DNA from: JALZEG01 sp046263255
GTDB taxonomy: Bacteria; Actinomycetota; CADDZG01; WHSQ01
DNA: 64,000 nucleotides
Direction: 5' to 3'
Assembly (NCBI GenBank): GCA_046263255.1
Contig: JBHELD010000040.1
Coordinates: 7,979-71,978 of the forward strand
Below the pieces are notes generated by a model. That model made no database searches. It was not told the DNA's origin and saw nothing but the letters and a program-made list of their open reading frames with translations. The position numbers were made by a program, and so were the translations under genes. Positions 1 to 7,997 of the stretch are shown in pieces (position 1 is the first letter of the stretch; each line of letters opens with the position of its first letter).

Positions 1-207
1 ATAGGCCACACGGGCCATTGCCACCAGTAGTTAACAAGCTTTAGCGTGGGCCTCGAATCCCCCGTTCGGGTCGAGTCGGTACCCGATCGGGTAGCGGAGG
101 CGGAATCGGGAAAAAAGGAGACATCAGCGACATAGCGTGAGCGCGAGCGGAGCGGCGGCCCGAGGGCCGGTCTTCCAGACACCTTCGTTGTGAGGGGAGG
201 TCCGCAT

Positions 208-285
208 TTGAAGCTCCGTTTCGTTGCTCTAGCAGGTGTCCTAGCCGCTCTGTTCCACACGGCAGGCGCCAGCTGGAAGTTCTAG
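208..285 (+). CDS. possible 25-aa hydrophobic small protein
   Basis: TTG-started ORF for a 25-residue peptide with a basic N-terminus (MKLRF) and a hydrophobic core (VALAGVLAALF), like a bare signal or membrane peptide. A purine-rich ribosome site (GAGGGGAGG, 192-200) lies 7 nt upstream, and a strong hairpin follows the stop by 12 nt, so it looks like a self-contained transcription unit. In-frame upstream codons are open back to 136, so a GTG at 190 is an alternative start. I recognise no family. It could also be a leader peptide for the downstream kinase or a decayed 5' end. Confidence 0.35.
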   Translation: MKLRFVALAGVLAALFHTAGASWKF

Positions 286-297
286 CGAGCAATACTT

Positions 298-325
298 GAG
301 GGAGGGGACTTCGGCCCCCTCCCTC
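298..325 (+). terminator. hairpin with C(UUCG)G tetraloop
   Basis: A perfect 10-bp stem (298-307 with 316-325), then an A-C mismatch and a C-G pair closing a UUCG loop, followed by a pyrimidine-rich tail. It separates the small ORF at 208-285 from the kinase start at 350 and probably acts as a terminator or attenuator. The T-run is short, so efficiency is uncertain. Confidence 0.5.
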
Positions 326-349
326 TCTCTTTGCCCCGCGCTCCTTACG

Positions 350-1726
350 ATGGCTTTCGTGAGGCAGGGGAAGGTCTTCGCCTGGATCGTGATCCTGGCC
401 ACGGGCGGGCTGATGGCGTGGTCCGTCTCGGAGAGCCACGGCGCCGGGCCCGCGATCTCCACGTTCATCTTCTGGATCGCGCTTCTGGCGGCGGTCGAGC
501 TCCTCCCGGTCTCGCTCGGATTCGGGACCGAGGTGACTATGGCGTTCCCGATCTACCTCGCGCTCGCGATCCTCTTCCGCGACCAGATCTGGGTCGTGAT
601 GGTTATCACGGGCATCGGGTCGACGGATCCTCGGGAGCTCAAGCGAGAGATCCCCCTGTGGCGCGCGCTCTTCAACCGCGCGCAGAGCGTCCTGTCGGTC
701 GCGGCCGCGTGCGCGGTGGTCAGTGCCTACGACGGCAACATCTTCACGTTCCCCACCGGGACGATCGTGATCGGCGCCGCGGCGCTGTCGCGGCTCGTGT
801 TGAACTTCGGTCTCGTCGCGACGATGGTCCGCCTGTACTACGAGCAGCCGGTCTCGCAGGCGATACGCAGCCTCCTGCCCGACCCGATCGCCGGTTTCTT
901 CATCTCGTACCTGCTGCTTGCAGGTCTCGGCGTAGTGACCGCTCTGGCGTACGAGGAGTTCGGAGCGACCGCGGTCGCGGCGATCCTCATCCCGCTGTTC
1001 TTCGCGCGGCTGTCGATTCTCGGCGCCCGAGCCCAGCAGGAGCTCTCCGAGAAGCTCGCCCGGCAGCAGAAGGCCCTCCTCGAGGCGACAGAGAAGGTCT
1101 TCCAGGAGCGCGAGCGCGAGCGCAACCGGATCGCGGAGGACATCCACGACTCGAGCCTGCAGATGCTCGCCGCCGCGGCCTACGGGTGCGGCAACGCGGC
1201 CGAGCTCATCGGCGCCGGCGATACGGACGGCGCACGGCAGACGATCGTCAACGCGCGCGATGCCATCGACGGCGCGATCAAGGAGCTGCGGGCGTCGCTC
1301 GTGGACCTCCGCCGGTCGACGGTCGAGGACGGTGGCCTCATGGAGACCATCCACAACTACGTGGGACACGTCTCGACGCTGTGGGAGACAGAGGTGCGCG
1401 TGCAGGGCGGCGTGGTGTCGGAGCCTCCGCTCCCGGTGTCGCTCGCCGCGGTGCAGATCCTTCAGGAAGGGCTCGTCAACGCGTTGAAGCACGCGCAGAG
1501 CAGTACAGTCGTGATCGGCGTCGAGGAAGCCGACGGGTTCGTGCACATCGTGATCGAGGACGACGGCGCGGGCTTCGACCCCGCGTCCTCGGTGGACGAC
1601 GAGCACCACGGGATGAGGTTGATGAGAGAGCGGGCAGAACGAGTGGGCGGACGCATCGAGCTCGACACGCGCCCCGGTCAGGGGACGCGCCTGGAGGCCG
1701 TGCTGCCCGGGGGTCTCGCCGGATGA
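350..1726 (+). CDS. membrane sensor histidine kinase, NarL-partner type
   Basis: Product of 458 aa. The first about 220 residues hold several hydrophobic segments, giving a multi-pass sensor region that I cannot assign to a named family. A short coiled coil leads into a HisKA_3 dimerisation domain with the phospho-acceptor His266 in IAEDIHDSSLQ. The C-terminus is an HATPase_c domain (N box in LVNALKHAQ, G1 in DDGAGF, G2 in HHGMRLMRERA). The ATG at 350 is chosen because an upstream TTG (296) lies inside the hairpin. The stop overlaps the next ATG (ATGA), so it is co-translated with the response regulator at 1723. The signal is unknown. Confidence 0.9.
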   Translation: MAFVRQGKVFAWIVILATGGLMAWSVSESHGAGPAISTFIFWIALLAAVELLPVSLGFGTEVTMAFPIYLALAILFRDQIWVVMVITGIGSTDPRELKREIPLWRALFNRAQSVLSVAAACAVVSAYDGNIFTFPTGTIVIGAAALSRLVLNFGLVATMVRLYYEQPVSQAIRSLLPDPIAGFFISYLLLAGLGVVTALAYEEFGATAVAAILIPLFFARLSILGARAQQELSEKLARQQKALLEATEKVFQERERERNRIAEDIHDSSLQMLAAAAYGCGNAAELIGAGDTDGARQTIVNARDAIDGAIKELRASLVDLRRSTVEDGGLMETIHNYVGHVSTLWETEVRVQGGVVSEPPLPVSLAAVQILQEGLVNALKHAQSSTVVIGVEEADGFVHIVIEDDGAGFDPASSVDDEHHGMRLMRERAERVGGRIELDTRPGQGTRLEAVLPGGLAG

Positions 1727-2349
1727 GCCTGAAGACGCTGATCGCGGAAGACCACACGCTCGTGTCGCAGGGCCTCGAGGTGATGCTGTCGATGGCCGAC
1801 GGCATCGATCTCGCCGGCGTCGTGTCGACCGGCGCGGCCGCGGTCGAACGGGCCGAGCGCGAGCACCTCGACGTCATCCTGATGGACGTGAACCTCGGCA
1901 AGGAGATGAACGGGATCGAAGCGACGAGGCTCGTGAAGGAGAGGTCGCCGGACACCCACGTGCTGATCCTCACGATGTTCACCGACCCCGGCACGGTGGC
2001 CGAGGCCGTGAAGGCCGGCGCCGACGGGTACCTGTCGAAGGGCGCGTCGAAGGAGGTCGTCGTCCAGGCGATCAAGGACGTCGCGGCGGGAAAGTCGGTG
2101 CTCGATCCGAACGTGACGGAGGGCATCTTCGGGCGCATCGGGGGCCGCGACCCCCAGGCCCTGACCGACCGGGAGCTGACGGTCCTGCAGGAGCTGACGC
2201 ACGGCAAGTCGACGCGCGAGGTGGCCGAGCACATACACGTCTCGGAAGAGACCGTGAAGACGTACCTGAAGCAGATCTTCCGGAAGCTCGAGGTCCACGA
2301 CCGGACCGAAGCGGTCGCGGAGGCCTTCCGTCGCGGGCTGGTCCACTAG
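1723..2349 (+). CDS. NarL/FixJ-family response regulator
   Basis: Product of 208 aa. The receiver domain has an acidic pocket in IAEDH, the phospho-acceptor Asp55 in VILMDVNL, a Thr/Met switch region in ILTMF and the conserved lysine in GYLSKGA. A C-terminal LuxR-type helix-turn-helix follows (LTDRELTVLQ, then VSEETVKTYLKQIFRKL). Overlap with the kinase gene by 4 nt makes the pair a two-component system, with this protein as the DNA-binding output. Targets cannot be deduced from this window. Confidence 0.93.
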   Translation: MSLKTLIAEDHTLVSQGLEVMLSMADGIDLAGVVSTGAAAVERAEREHLDVILMDVNLGKEMNGIEATRLVKERSPDTHVLILTMFTDPGTVAEAVKAGADGYLSKGASKEVVVQAIKDVAAGKSVLDPNVTEGIFGRIGGRDPQALTDRELTVLQELTHGKSTREVAEHIHVSEETVKTYLKQIFRKLEVHDRTEAVAEAFRRGLVH

Positions 2350-2392
2350 GCGGCTCGCTATCCGGGCCGCCTGGACGTGCCGCATCGGGCGC

Positions 2393-2555
2393 AGGCGCGC
2401 CCTTGCTCGCCCAGTGCTCGTTCAGCGCCTTCTGGACCTTCACGTACCACGGGGATCACGAAGAGGCGGACCCAGAACGCCGTCGCTGCGCTGACGGGGC
2501 TCTGCCGTCCGTCCCGCTCGTACATCCGCCGTATCTCGATCGGCAGAAGTAGCGC
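2393..2555 (-). pseudogene. DUF4234-like C-terminal remnant, frameshifted
   Basis: Directly after the stop of the DUF2993 gene the same strand still reads like protein: IEIRRMYERDGRQSPVSAA, then FWVRLFVIP, and after a one-base shift at 2450 WYVKVQKALNEHWASKGA. The order (RRMYExDGRQSPVS, membrane segment, WxxKVQxALNExWxSKGA) resembles the end of DUF4234-type membrane proteins as I remember them. There is no proper start, and a frameshift is needed, so I call it a remnant. It may instead be a real short gene with a sequence error. Confidence 0.35.
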
Positions 2556-3242
2556 CTACAGCGAGAGCCGCAGCTCCCGCAGCGCGAACGTCAGGTCCAG
2601 ACGGCCGCGGGCGACGCCGGCGCTCTCGAGCTCGATCCCCTCCACGAACACGGGTATCGGTATCCGCAGCACGCCGAGCGGCGCGGGCGCCTCGATCACG
2701 AGGTCCGAGCCCTCGGGCCTCACCCCGTCGGCCGGCACCTCGACCGTCTGCTCCCCCGCCGGCGCGAGCCCGGGAGCGGTCCCGGTAACGCGCACCGCGC
2801 CGTCCAGCAGCGTCAGCCTCACGTCGTAGTGAGCGGGCACCAGCCGGTTCAGCGACGCCTGACCGATGACCGCGCTCCCCGAGCCGCCCGCCGCCGCGAC
2901 CTCCCTGTCGGGGTCGTCGCCCCACAGCTCACCCGACACCGCGACGTCGCGCAGATCGAGCCGGACCGAGTCGACGCGGACCTCCGTCCCCTGCGCGACC
3001 GAGGCGTCCGAGAACCCGCCGCTGCGCACGTCCCGGGCCTCGACCGTGACGGAGTCGAAGCTGCGGTCCTTCAGGTGGAGCAGGAACGGGAACCCGCCGA
3101 GCCCGACTTCCACCGGGCCGTTGAAGCCGCGCCGCGACGAGAGGGCTCGGCCCGCGAGGTTCTCGACGAGCAGACGCGCGCCGACGTCCGCGACGACGAG
3201 CAGCACCACCACGCCCAGCACGGTCCGTACGAGCCACTTCAC
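2556..3242 (-). CDS. DUF2993 (LmeA-like) lipid-associated protein
   Basis: Product of 228 aa with one N-terminal membrane anchor (LVRTVLGVVVLLVVADVGARL) and an all-beta exported body typical of DUF2993. Relatives include mycobacterial LmeA, a phospholipid-binding envelope protein involved in mannan maturation. The start is set at GTG 3242 (VKWLVRT), because the longer frame would run into the 3' end of the next gene upstream (ends 3268). A role in envelope lipid or glycan handling is inferred from the family only. The neighbour is a PhaC-like hydrolase in the same direction, 25 nt upstream. Confidence 0.75.
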   Translation of the reverse strand: MKWLVRTVLGVVVLLVVADVGARLLVENLAGRALSSRRGFNGPVEVGLGGFPFLLHLKDRSFDSVTVEARDVRSGGFSDASVAQGTEVRVDSVRLDLRDVAVSGELWGDDPDREVAAAGGSGSAVIGQASLNRLVPAHYDVRLTLLDGAVRVTGTAPGLAPAGEQTVEVPADGVRPEGSDLVIEAPAPLGVLRIPIPVFVEGIELESAGVARGRLDLTFALRELRLSL

Positions 3243-3267
3243 ACGCCGAAGATACGCCGCGATCTCG

Positions 3268-4488
3268 TCAGCGCGCAGGCACGCGCTGGTGGCGCTCGAG
3301 CCAGGCCACGATCTCCGGCCACGTCGTCGCACGGGCCGCCGAGCCCGCCACCATCGACACGTGTCCGCTCGCCGCGTTCACGATCGTCACGTCGAGCCCT
3401 CTACGGGTCGAGAGGACGTGGCTCGAGCCGCTCGGAGTGATGTGGTCGCGCTCGGGGATCAGCACGAGGATCGGCGCCTTCACGTTCTCGAGCCGCGCGA
3501 CGCCGCCCCCGAGCTCGAGGGTCCCCGCGACGAGCGCGTTCGTGCGGAAGAGCGCGACGAGGTCGAAGAACATCTGTCCCGGCAGCCGCCGGTGCTCCCA
3601 CACCCAGCGCGCGATGGGGCCGTACGTCGTCCGGAAGGCCTTGTCGCGGCGCCGGCGCAGCGCCCCGAACGTCGTACGGATCGCCTGGGGCTTCAGCACG
3701 TGGAAGCTCTCGCGGACGGCGGCGGCGGGGACGCAACCGGACCCGTCGAGGAGGTAGACGGGCTTGAACCACCGGTGCGCGATCAGCGGTTGGAGCCCCG
3801 AAGGGATCGCGAAGTCGACGGGTGCTGCGAGCAGCGCGAGCGACCGGACGTGCTCGTGCGGGAACGCGGCCGCGCGCATCAGGCACAGCGTCCCGCCGAA
3901 GCAGTAGCCGACGAGGTGGAGCGCCTCCGCGGGAGCCTGCTTCAGCACGGCCGTCTCCGCGCGCACAAGCGTCTCGAGATAGCTCCCGAGCCCGCGCGGG
4001 GCCTCTCTGCGTCCGGCGTCTCCCCAGTCGAGCAGGAAGACGTCGAAGCCCTCCGCGACGAGCGCCGCCACGAAGCTCCGCTCGGGCGTGAGGTCGAGGA
4101 TCCACGGCTGTGACACGACCGCGTGCACGATCAGCACCGGCTCCGCGTGCTTGACCTCGCCGCGAAAGCGGAACAACGAGGCGGGTCCGTCGCGCCACAC
4201 GATCTCGCCGGGCGTGGTGCCGACCGCGGCCTTGCGGGTGCCGAGGAGCACGTCGATCGCGTGCGGCCATCCTGCGAGCGTCAGCGGCGTGCGCAGCCAC
4301 AGCGACCGGTACCAGCGCCACAGACGCCGCACCGGCCCGGCGCGGACGAGACGAGCTTTCGTCTTGCGCGTCGCCAACAGCCAGTTGAGGCCCAGGAGCG
4401 ACAGCGCGAAAGCGAACGCGAGCGCGATCGACCCCGCCAGCAACGCCCACGGATCCGCCCGCGCGATGAGGTCGCTCATCCGCGACAA
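3268..4488 (-). CDS. PhaC-like alpha/beta hydrolase (PHA synthase family)
   Basis: Product of 406 aa. After one N-terminal membrane helix (about residues 16-38) comes an alpha/beta hydrolase fold with the PHA-synthase lipase box G-x-C-x-G (GYCFGG, catalytic Cys196), Asp348 in ERDHITP and His376 in SGHVSM. PhaC enzymes polymerise hydroxyacyl-CoA into polyhydroxyalkanoate. Length is between class III PhaC and class I. No phaE, phasin, phaA or phaB gene is nearby, and the membrane anchor is unusual, so another Cys-dependent acyl transferase is possible. ATG 4476 is an alternative start. Confidence 0.7.
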   Translation of the reverse strand: MSRMSDLIARADPWALLAGSIALAFAFALSLLGLNWLLATRKTKARLVRAGPVRRLWRWYRSLWLRTPLTLAGWPHAIDVLLGTRKAAVGTTPGEIVWRDGPASLFRFRGEVKHAEPVLIVHAVVSQPWILDLTPERSFVAALVAEGFDVFLLDWGDAGRREAPRGLGSYLETLVRAETAVLKQAPAEALHLVGYCFGGTLCLMRAAAFPHEHVRSLALLAAPVDFAIPSGLQPLIAHRWFKPVYLLDGSGCVPAAAVRESFHVLKPQAIRTTFGALRRRRDKAFRTTYGPIARWVWEHRRLPGQMFFDLVALFRTNALVAGTLELGGGVARLENVKAPILVLIPERDHITPSGSSHVLSTRRGLDVTIVNAASGHVSMVAGSAARATTWPEIVAWLERHQRVPAR

Positions 4489-4523
4489 CCCTAGCGGCGA
4501 GGCTATATACGGCCGTCGGGGAC

Positions 4524-5153
4524 TCAGCCGCGGTGCGGGTCGGCGAGCAGCCGGTTGACCGCGTCGAGGGTCGCACGCGCCGTCGCGTCGTGCTCGTCGA
4601 GCGTGACGAGCGAAGACCCGAGCAGCAGGTCGTGGGGCCGCCCGATGGCCACGGCGGCGATCCGGCAGTCGCCCATCTCGACGAAGTCGGCGGATCCGAG
4701 CTCGATCGGGTCGTCGATGAGCTGGCGGACCGCGTCGAGCACGGCCTGAGCGACCGAGCGCGGCTCGAACCTCCTCCCGGCGGGTGAGTCGTCCTCCCCG
4801 ATCAACAGGTCCCCGTCGAGCTCCAGGATCACCTGCGCGGTGAACCGGTCGCCGGAGCGCTTCGTCGCGAGGCTCGACAGCTTGCGCCGCCTCGGGCGGT
4901 CGCCGGGCCTTCCCGCGCCCGTCGCCTTCATGACCTCGATCGCGTGAGGGTCGAGCTGCTCGCCGAGATGGGCCCAGACCATCCCCTGGATCTCGGTCAT
5001 GACGTCGCTCGGATCCCTCTCGGGGACGACGAGCACGCGCACCGATTCGAGGCCTGCCGCGCTCGAATCGACCCGCGCCGCGCGCACGCCGCGCAGGGCT
5101 GCGAGAGCAACCTCCAGCTCGGTGACCTGGGGTGGAGCGGCGTTCGGCGTCAT
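4524..5153 (-). CDS. hypothetical actinobacterial protein
   Basis: Product of 209 aa, soluble, acidic, no signal peptide or membrane segment. The N-terminal part (about residues 10-75) resembles a small alpha/beta domain, then a basic linker (RPGDRPRRRKLSS), then a second alpha/beta domain ending in a helix (ARATLDAVNRLLAD). I do not recognise a family. It lies between the PhaC-like gene and the surface-protein gene, all on the minus strand but with gaps of 35 and 62 nt. ATG start with no obvious ribosome site. Confidence 0.6.
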   Translation of the reverse strand: MTPNAAPPQVTELEVALAALRGVRAARVDSSAAGLESVRVLVVPERDPSDVMTEIQGMVWAHLGEQLDPHAIEVMKATGAGRPGDRPRRRKLSSLATKRSGDRFTAQVILELDGDLLIGEDDSPAGRRFEPRSVAQAVLDAVRQLIDDPIELGSADFVEMGDCRIAAVAIGRPHDLLLGSSLVTLDEHDATARATLDAVNRLLADPHRG

Positions 5154-5215
5154 CGATTCCTCTTGTGCTCCGGGACGAAGAAGAAGGTTAGCTCCGCTTC
5201 GTCTGGTTCCTCCTT

Positions 5216-7096
5216 CTAGGCCGTCGATTCGAACGAAACCAGGATGCTGTACTGCCCCGCCGGGACGAGGTACGAGAAGCGTGCGACGACCTCACCGCCG
5301 GGAGCGAGGACGACGTCGATCGGCGAGGAGCGAAGTCGCGCGACGAGGCGCGCGCCCTCGTACACCTCGTGGACGAGCCGCCCCCGGACCGCCAGGCGCT
5401 TCGCTTCCGCCGTGTTGCGCAACGTAATGCGGTTGACGATCGCGCCGCGGGCGGTGGTCAGGTCGACGAGGAGCTCGGAGCCCTCGTCTGCGTCGAACCG
5501 CGTCCCGGAGCTCGCCGCAGTGATGCCCCCGGCGGCCTCGTCCCACGCGAAAGAGATCGTGTTGTCGCCCCGCCGGGATGCCTGCGTCTCGACCGGCAGG
5601 TCCTCCAGCTCGGTCTCGACGGTGCGGACGACGCGTACAGGCGCGGCGTCTGCGGGCGCACTCTCCGTGGCGGGGGCGGCGACGGCCGGAGGCGCGGTGG
5701 GCGGCGCGGTCGTGGGTGGCGGCGGCGTGGCCGTGGGAGGCGGCGACGCCGGTGGGGACGTGGGCGCCGGCGTACCGGGGTCGTCCCCCTCGTCTTCCCC
5801 GCGCACGATGCGCTCGCCCTTGACCTCGGTCTCCTCGTCGGCGCGCGGGTCGTCGGTGCCGAACGTCCGCGGTGTCGCTCCGCGGGCCGCGCCCGGCCCG
5901 GAGTCGTCGCCTCCGGAGACGCACGCGACCCCGACGACGGCTGCGAGGAGCGCAGCCGCGATCGCCTTGTGCGACGAATGGTGCGCGAGGCCGGCCCCGA
6001 CGACGATCAGCGCTCCGGCGAAGACGAACAGGATCCCGGCGAAGACGATCCTGGAGATCGAGGCCCCCGTCAGGGGGAGGACGACCGGCTGCGTTGCGGA
6101 GGCGGACGAGGGCTCGGAGGGCGCGGGGTCGACGAACGTCACCACTCGCTCCTCGATCGGGGCGAAGGGAGGATTGGCGATGTCGCGCGGCCCCTCTGCG
6201 GCGAGGAACGACTCGCTGGTCGAGCGCACGGTCTCGGTCGTGCCGATCAGCCCGCGCACGGAGTTCACGGCGCGGAGGTCCCCCGCGGCGGCGGCGCGAC
6301 CGTCCCACGGAAGCGTCACCGAGGAGCCCGCCGGCAGGGACCCGACGTTCCACACGATGTCGTGCCGCCCCCCGCTCTCCCCGATCTGGACGGCCTCGAC
6401 CTCGTCGACGAGGTCGACCGAGACCACGTCGACCTCCTGAGGCGCCACGTCGACGACGAGCACGTCGTCGAGGTCGTCGTCGCCCTCGTTCGAGACCGTG
6501 ACCTCGTAGCGCACCATCGATCCGACCTGCGCGAGGACGTCCCGCGTGCGGCTCGTCACCGCCAGGACGGCGTCACCGCCGCCCTCGACCACGTTCACCG
6601 AGACCGAATCCGTCGCGGTGGCTCCGTCGGCGGTGGCGGTGGCGGACACGACGGCGCCCGCGGCCGCTCCGGCGGCGCGCACCGTGATCTGGGCGACCGC
6701 GGACTCGGCGGGTTCGAGGGGGCCGAGCTCGATCGTGTACGTGCCGCCGCTCGCCGCTCCCTCGGGGAAGGAGGAGACGACGTCGAGCTGCGCCGGAAGG
6801 ACGAGCTCGACCGAAGCCGCCGCGGTCGCAGCGGTGCCGGTGTTCGCGACCTGCGCGACCAGCAGCGTCTCGTCGCCGACCGCGACGGTCGCGGGCTCCG
6901 CCGCGAGAACCAGCGAGAGCGATGCGGTCGCGGCCTCCGCGGCGGAAGAGGAAGCGACTGCCGAGGGCGCGGCGGACGCGCCCGATCCGCTGGGGGAGGG
7001 CGACGGCGTCTGCGCCACCGCCGCCGGCACGACGACGAACGCGACCGACGCGAGGAGCAGCAAGGCTGCCGCCGAAGCCACGCGAGAGCGGATCAC
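5216..7096 (-). CDS. large surface protein with DUF11-type repeats and internal LPLTG-TM
   Basis: Product of 626 aa. A signal peptide (residues 1-29) is followed by two extracellular repeat regions of the DUF11/CARDB kind, typical of bacterial surface and adhesion proteins. Around residue 340 comes LPLTG followed by a membrane helix, as in sortase substrates. The chain does not end there: a short basic loop (HHSSHK), a second hydrophobic segment (ALLAAVVGVACVSGG), a Pro/Thr-rich linker and a further beta domain follow. It may be a two-helix hairpin protein or a fusion of an anchored protein with a lipoprotein-like one. No sortase gene is in the window. Confidence 0.75.
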   Translation of the reverse strand: MIRSRVASAAALLLLASVAFVVVPAAVAQTPSPSPSGSGASAAPSAVASSSAAEAATASLSLVLAAEPATVAVGDETLLVAQVANTGTAATAAASVELVLPAQLDVVSSFPEGAASGGTYTIELGPLEPAESAVAQITVRAAGAAAGAVVSATATADGATATDSVSVNVVEGGGDAVLAVTSRTRDVLAQVGSMVRYEVTVSNEGDDDLDDVLVVDVAPQEVDVVSVDLVDEVEAVQIGESGGRHDIVWNVGSLPAGSSVTLPWDGRAAAAGDLRAVNSVRGLIGTTETVRSTSESFLAAEGPRDIANPPFAPIEERVVTFVDPAPSEPSSASATQPVVLPLTGASISRIVFAGILFVFAGALIVVGAGLAHHSSHKAIAAALLAAVVGVACVSGGDDSGPGAARGATPRTFGTDDPRADEETEVKGERIVRGEDEGDDPGTPAPTSPPASPPPTATPPPPTTAPPTAPPAVAAPATESAPADAAPVRVVRTVETELEDLPVETQASRRGDNTISFAWDEAAGGITAASSGTRFDADEGSELLVDLTTARGAIVNRITLRNTAEAKRLAVRGRLVHEVYEGARLVARLRSSPIDVVLAPGGEVVARFSYLVPAGQYSILVSFESTA

Positions 7097-7302
7097 GTCG
7101 GTCTCCTGTCATGCCGGGTCGCTTGCTGGAAAAGAATGGTATAGGCCCGAACGCCCCGCCGCCTAGTGCGCTTTCTGCTTAGGGCTCGGACGGACTATCC
7201 GCCGGCGGTTCCCAACCGTAGGGGATTTCTGTGATTGCAGTCAACGTCTGAGCATCAATGTCTGCTTAGTCCGTTTATTGGGAACGTATCCTCACGCGCG
7301 CC

Positions 7303-7794
7303 ATGGACTTCTCCCTCGAGCACTCCTTCGACGCCCCCGTCCACTCCCTCGCGACCACTTTGCTCGACCGGGGGTTCCAGGACTCGTTGGGCGACATCGG
7401 CGCGCTCGCCGAGCGCAAGGTCCTCTCCCAGAAGAAGACCGCGGGTGGAGGCGTCGTCCGCAGGGTCCGGTGCGTGCTGGACGTCGACGTCTCCGGCATC
7501 GCCCGGACGCTCATGGGGGACGGCGACCCCTCCTGGGTGGAGGAAGCGACGTGGGACCCCGACGGCTCGCGGTGGGAGTGGGTGATCCATCCGGAGGTCG
7601 CGGCGCACCTCCTGTCCGCGTCCGGCGTGATCGACCTCTCCGGCGACTCGCGGCGTTCGAGGCGGCGCGTGTCCGGGCGCATCAAGGTCAACGTCCCTCT
7701 CTACGGGGGCCGCGTCGAGAGCTGGATCCGCGACGGGATCGAGGCCGCCTACGACGAGGAGGCGGCGCGCCTCTCGGAGTGGATGGCGCGGTGA
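7303..7794 (+). CDS. DUF2505 family protein
   Basis: Product of 163 aa, soluble, beginning MDFSLEHSFDAPV and ending in a long C-terminal helix. The pattern (hydrophobic-ligand-binding START-like fold, central GRIKVNVPLYGGRVE, C-terminal EAAYDEEAARLSEWM) matches DUF2505, an actinobacterial family whose function is unknown. It is divergent from the surface-protein gene (start 7096) across about 205 nt that should hold both promoters; I see no clear operator there. Confidence 0.8.
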   Translation: MDFSLEHSFDAPVHSLATTLLDRGFQDSLGDIGALAERKVLSQKKTAGGGVVRRVRCVLDVDVSGIARTLMGDGDPSWVEEATWDPDGSRWEWVIHPEVAAHLLSASGVIDLSGDSRRSRRRVSGRIKVNVPLYGGRVESWIRDGIEAAYDEEAARLSEWMAR

Positions 7795-7896
7795 GAGCGG
7801 GTCTTGCCGTCGCCCTCGCGACGGCAGCGCGACGACGTAGGTGACGGGGCCGGCGACAGACGAGGCCCGGCCGGACTGGTAGCCCTGATGCTTCTC

Positions 7897-7934
7897 GTTA
7901 CGAGATCGAAACACGGGGGAAACCGACGGGAAAT
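7897..7934 (+). promoter_or_regulatory. GlnR box upstream of glnA
   Basis: Four half-sites with exact 6-nt spacers: GTTAC (7897), GAAAC (7908), GAAAC (7919), GAAAT (7930). This fits the actinobacterial GlnR consensus gTnAC-n6-GaAAC repeated twice. It lies 63-100 nt before the glnA start, just upstream of the TAGGCT -10 candidate, so GlnR (encoded at 25710) probably controls glnA here. Confidence 0.85.
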
Positions 7935-7944
7935 GGCCCCCGCG

Positions 7945-7950
7945 TAGGCT
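7945..7950 (+). promoter_or_regulatory. -10 box candidate for glnA (TAGGCT)
   Basis: TAGGCT matches the actinobacterial TANNNT -10 pattern and sits 10 nt downstream of the GlnR box, which would then cover the -35 region as expected for an activator. It predicts a transcript start near 7957 and a leader of about 40 nt carrying the GAGGAGGAG ribosome site before glnA. Confidence 0.5.
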
Positions 7951-7997
7951 GGCCGGCAGACGATCCGGGACCGAGCTATCCACGAGGAGGAGACCGT

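Noticed and set aside
41..1609. Long antisense frames over high-G+C genes, for example minus strand 41-1609 and 7749-9977
   Set aside because: They are Arg/Asp-rich shadows of the histidine kinase and glnA; they lack ribosome sites and recognisable domains.
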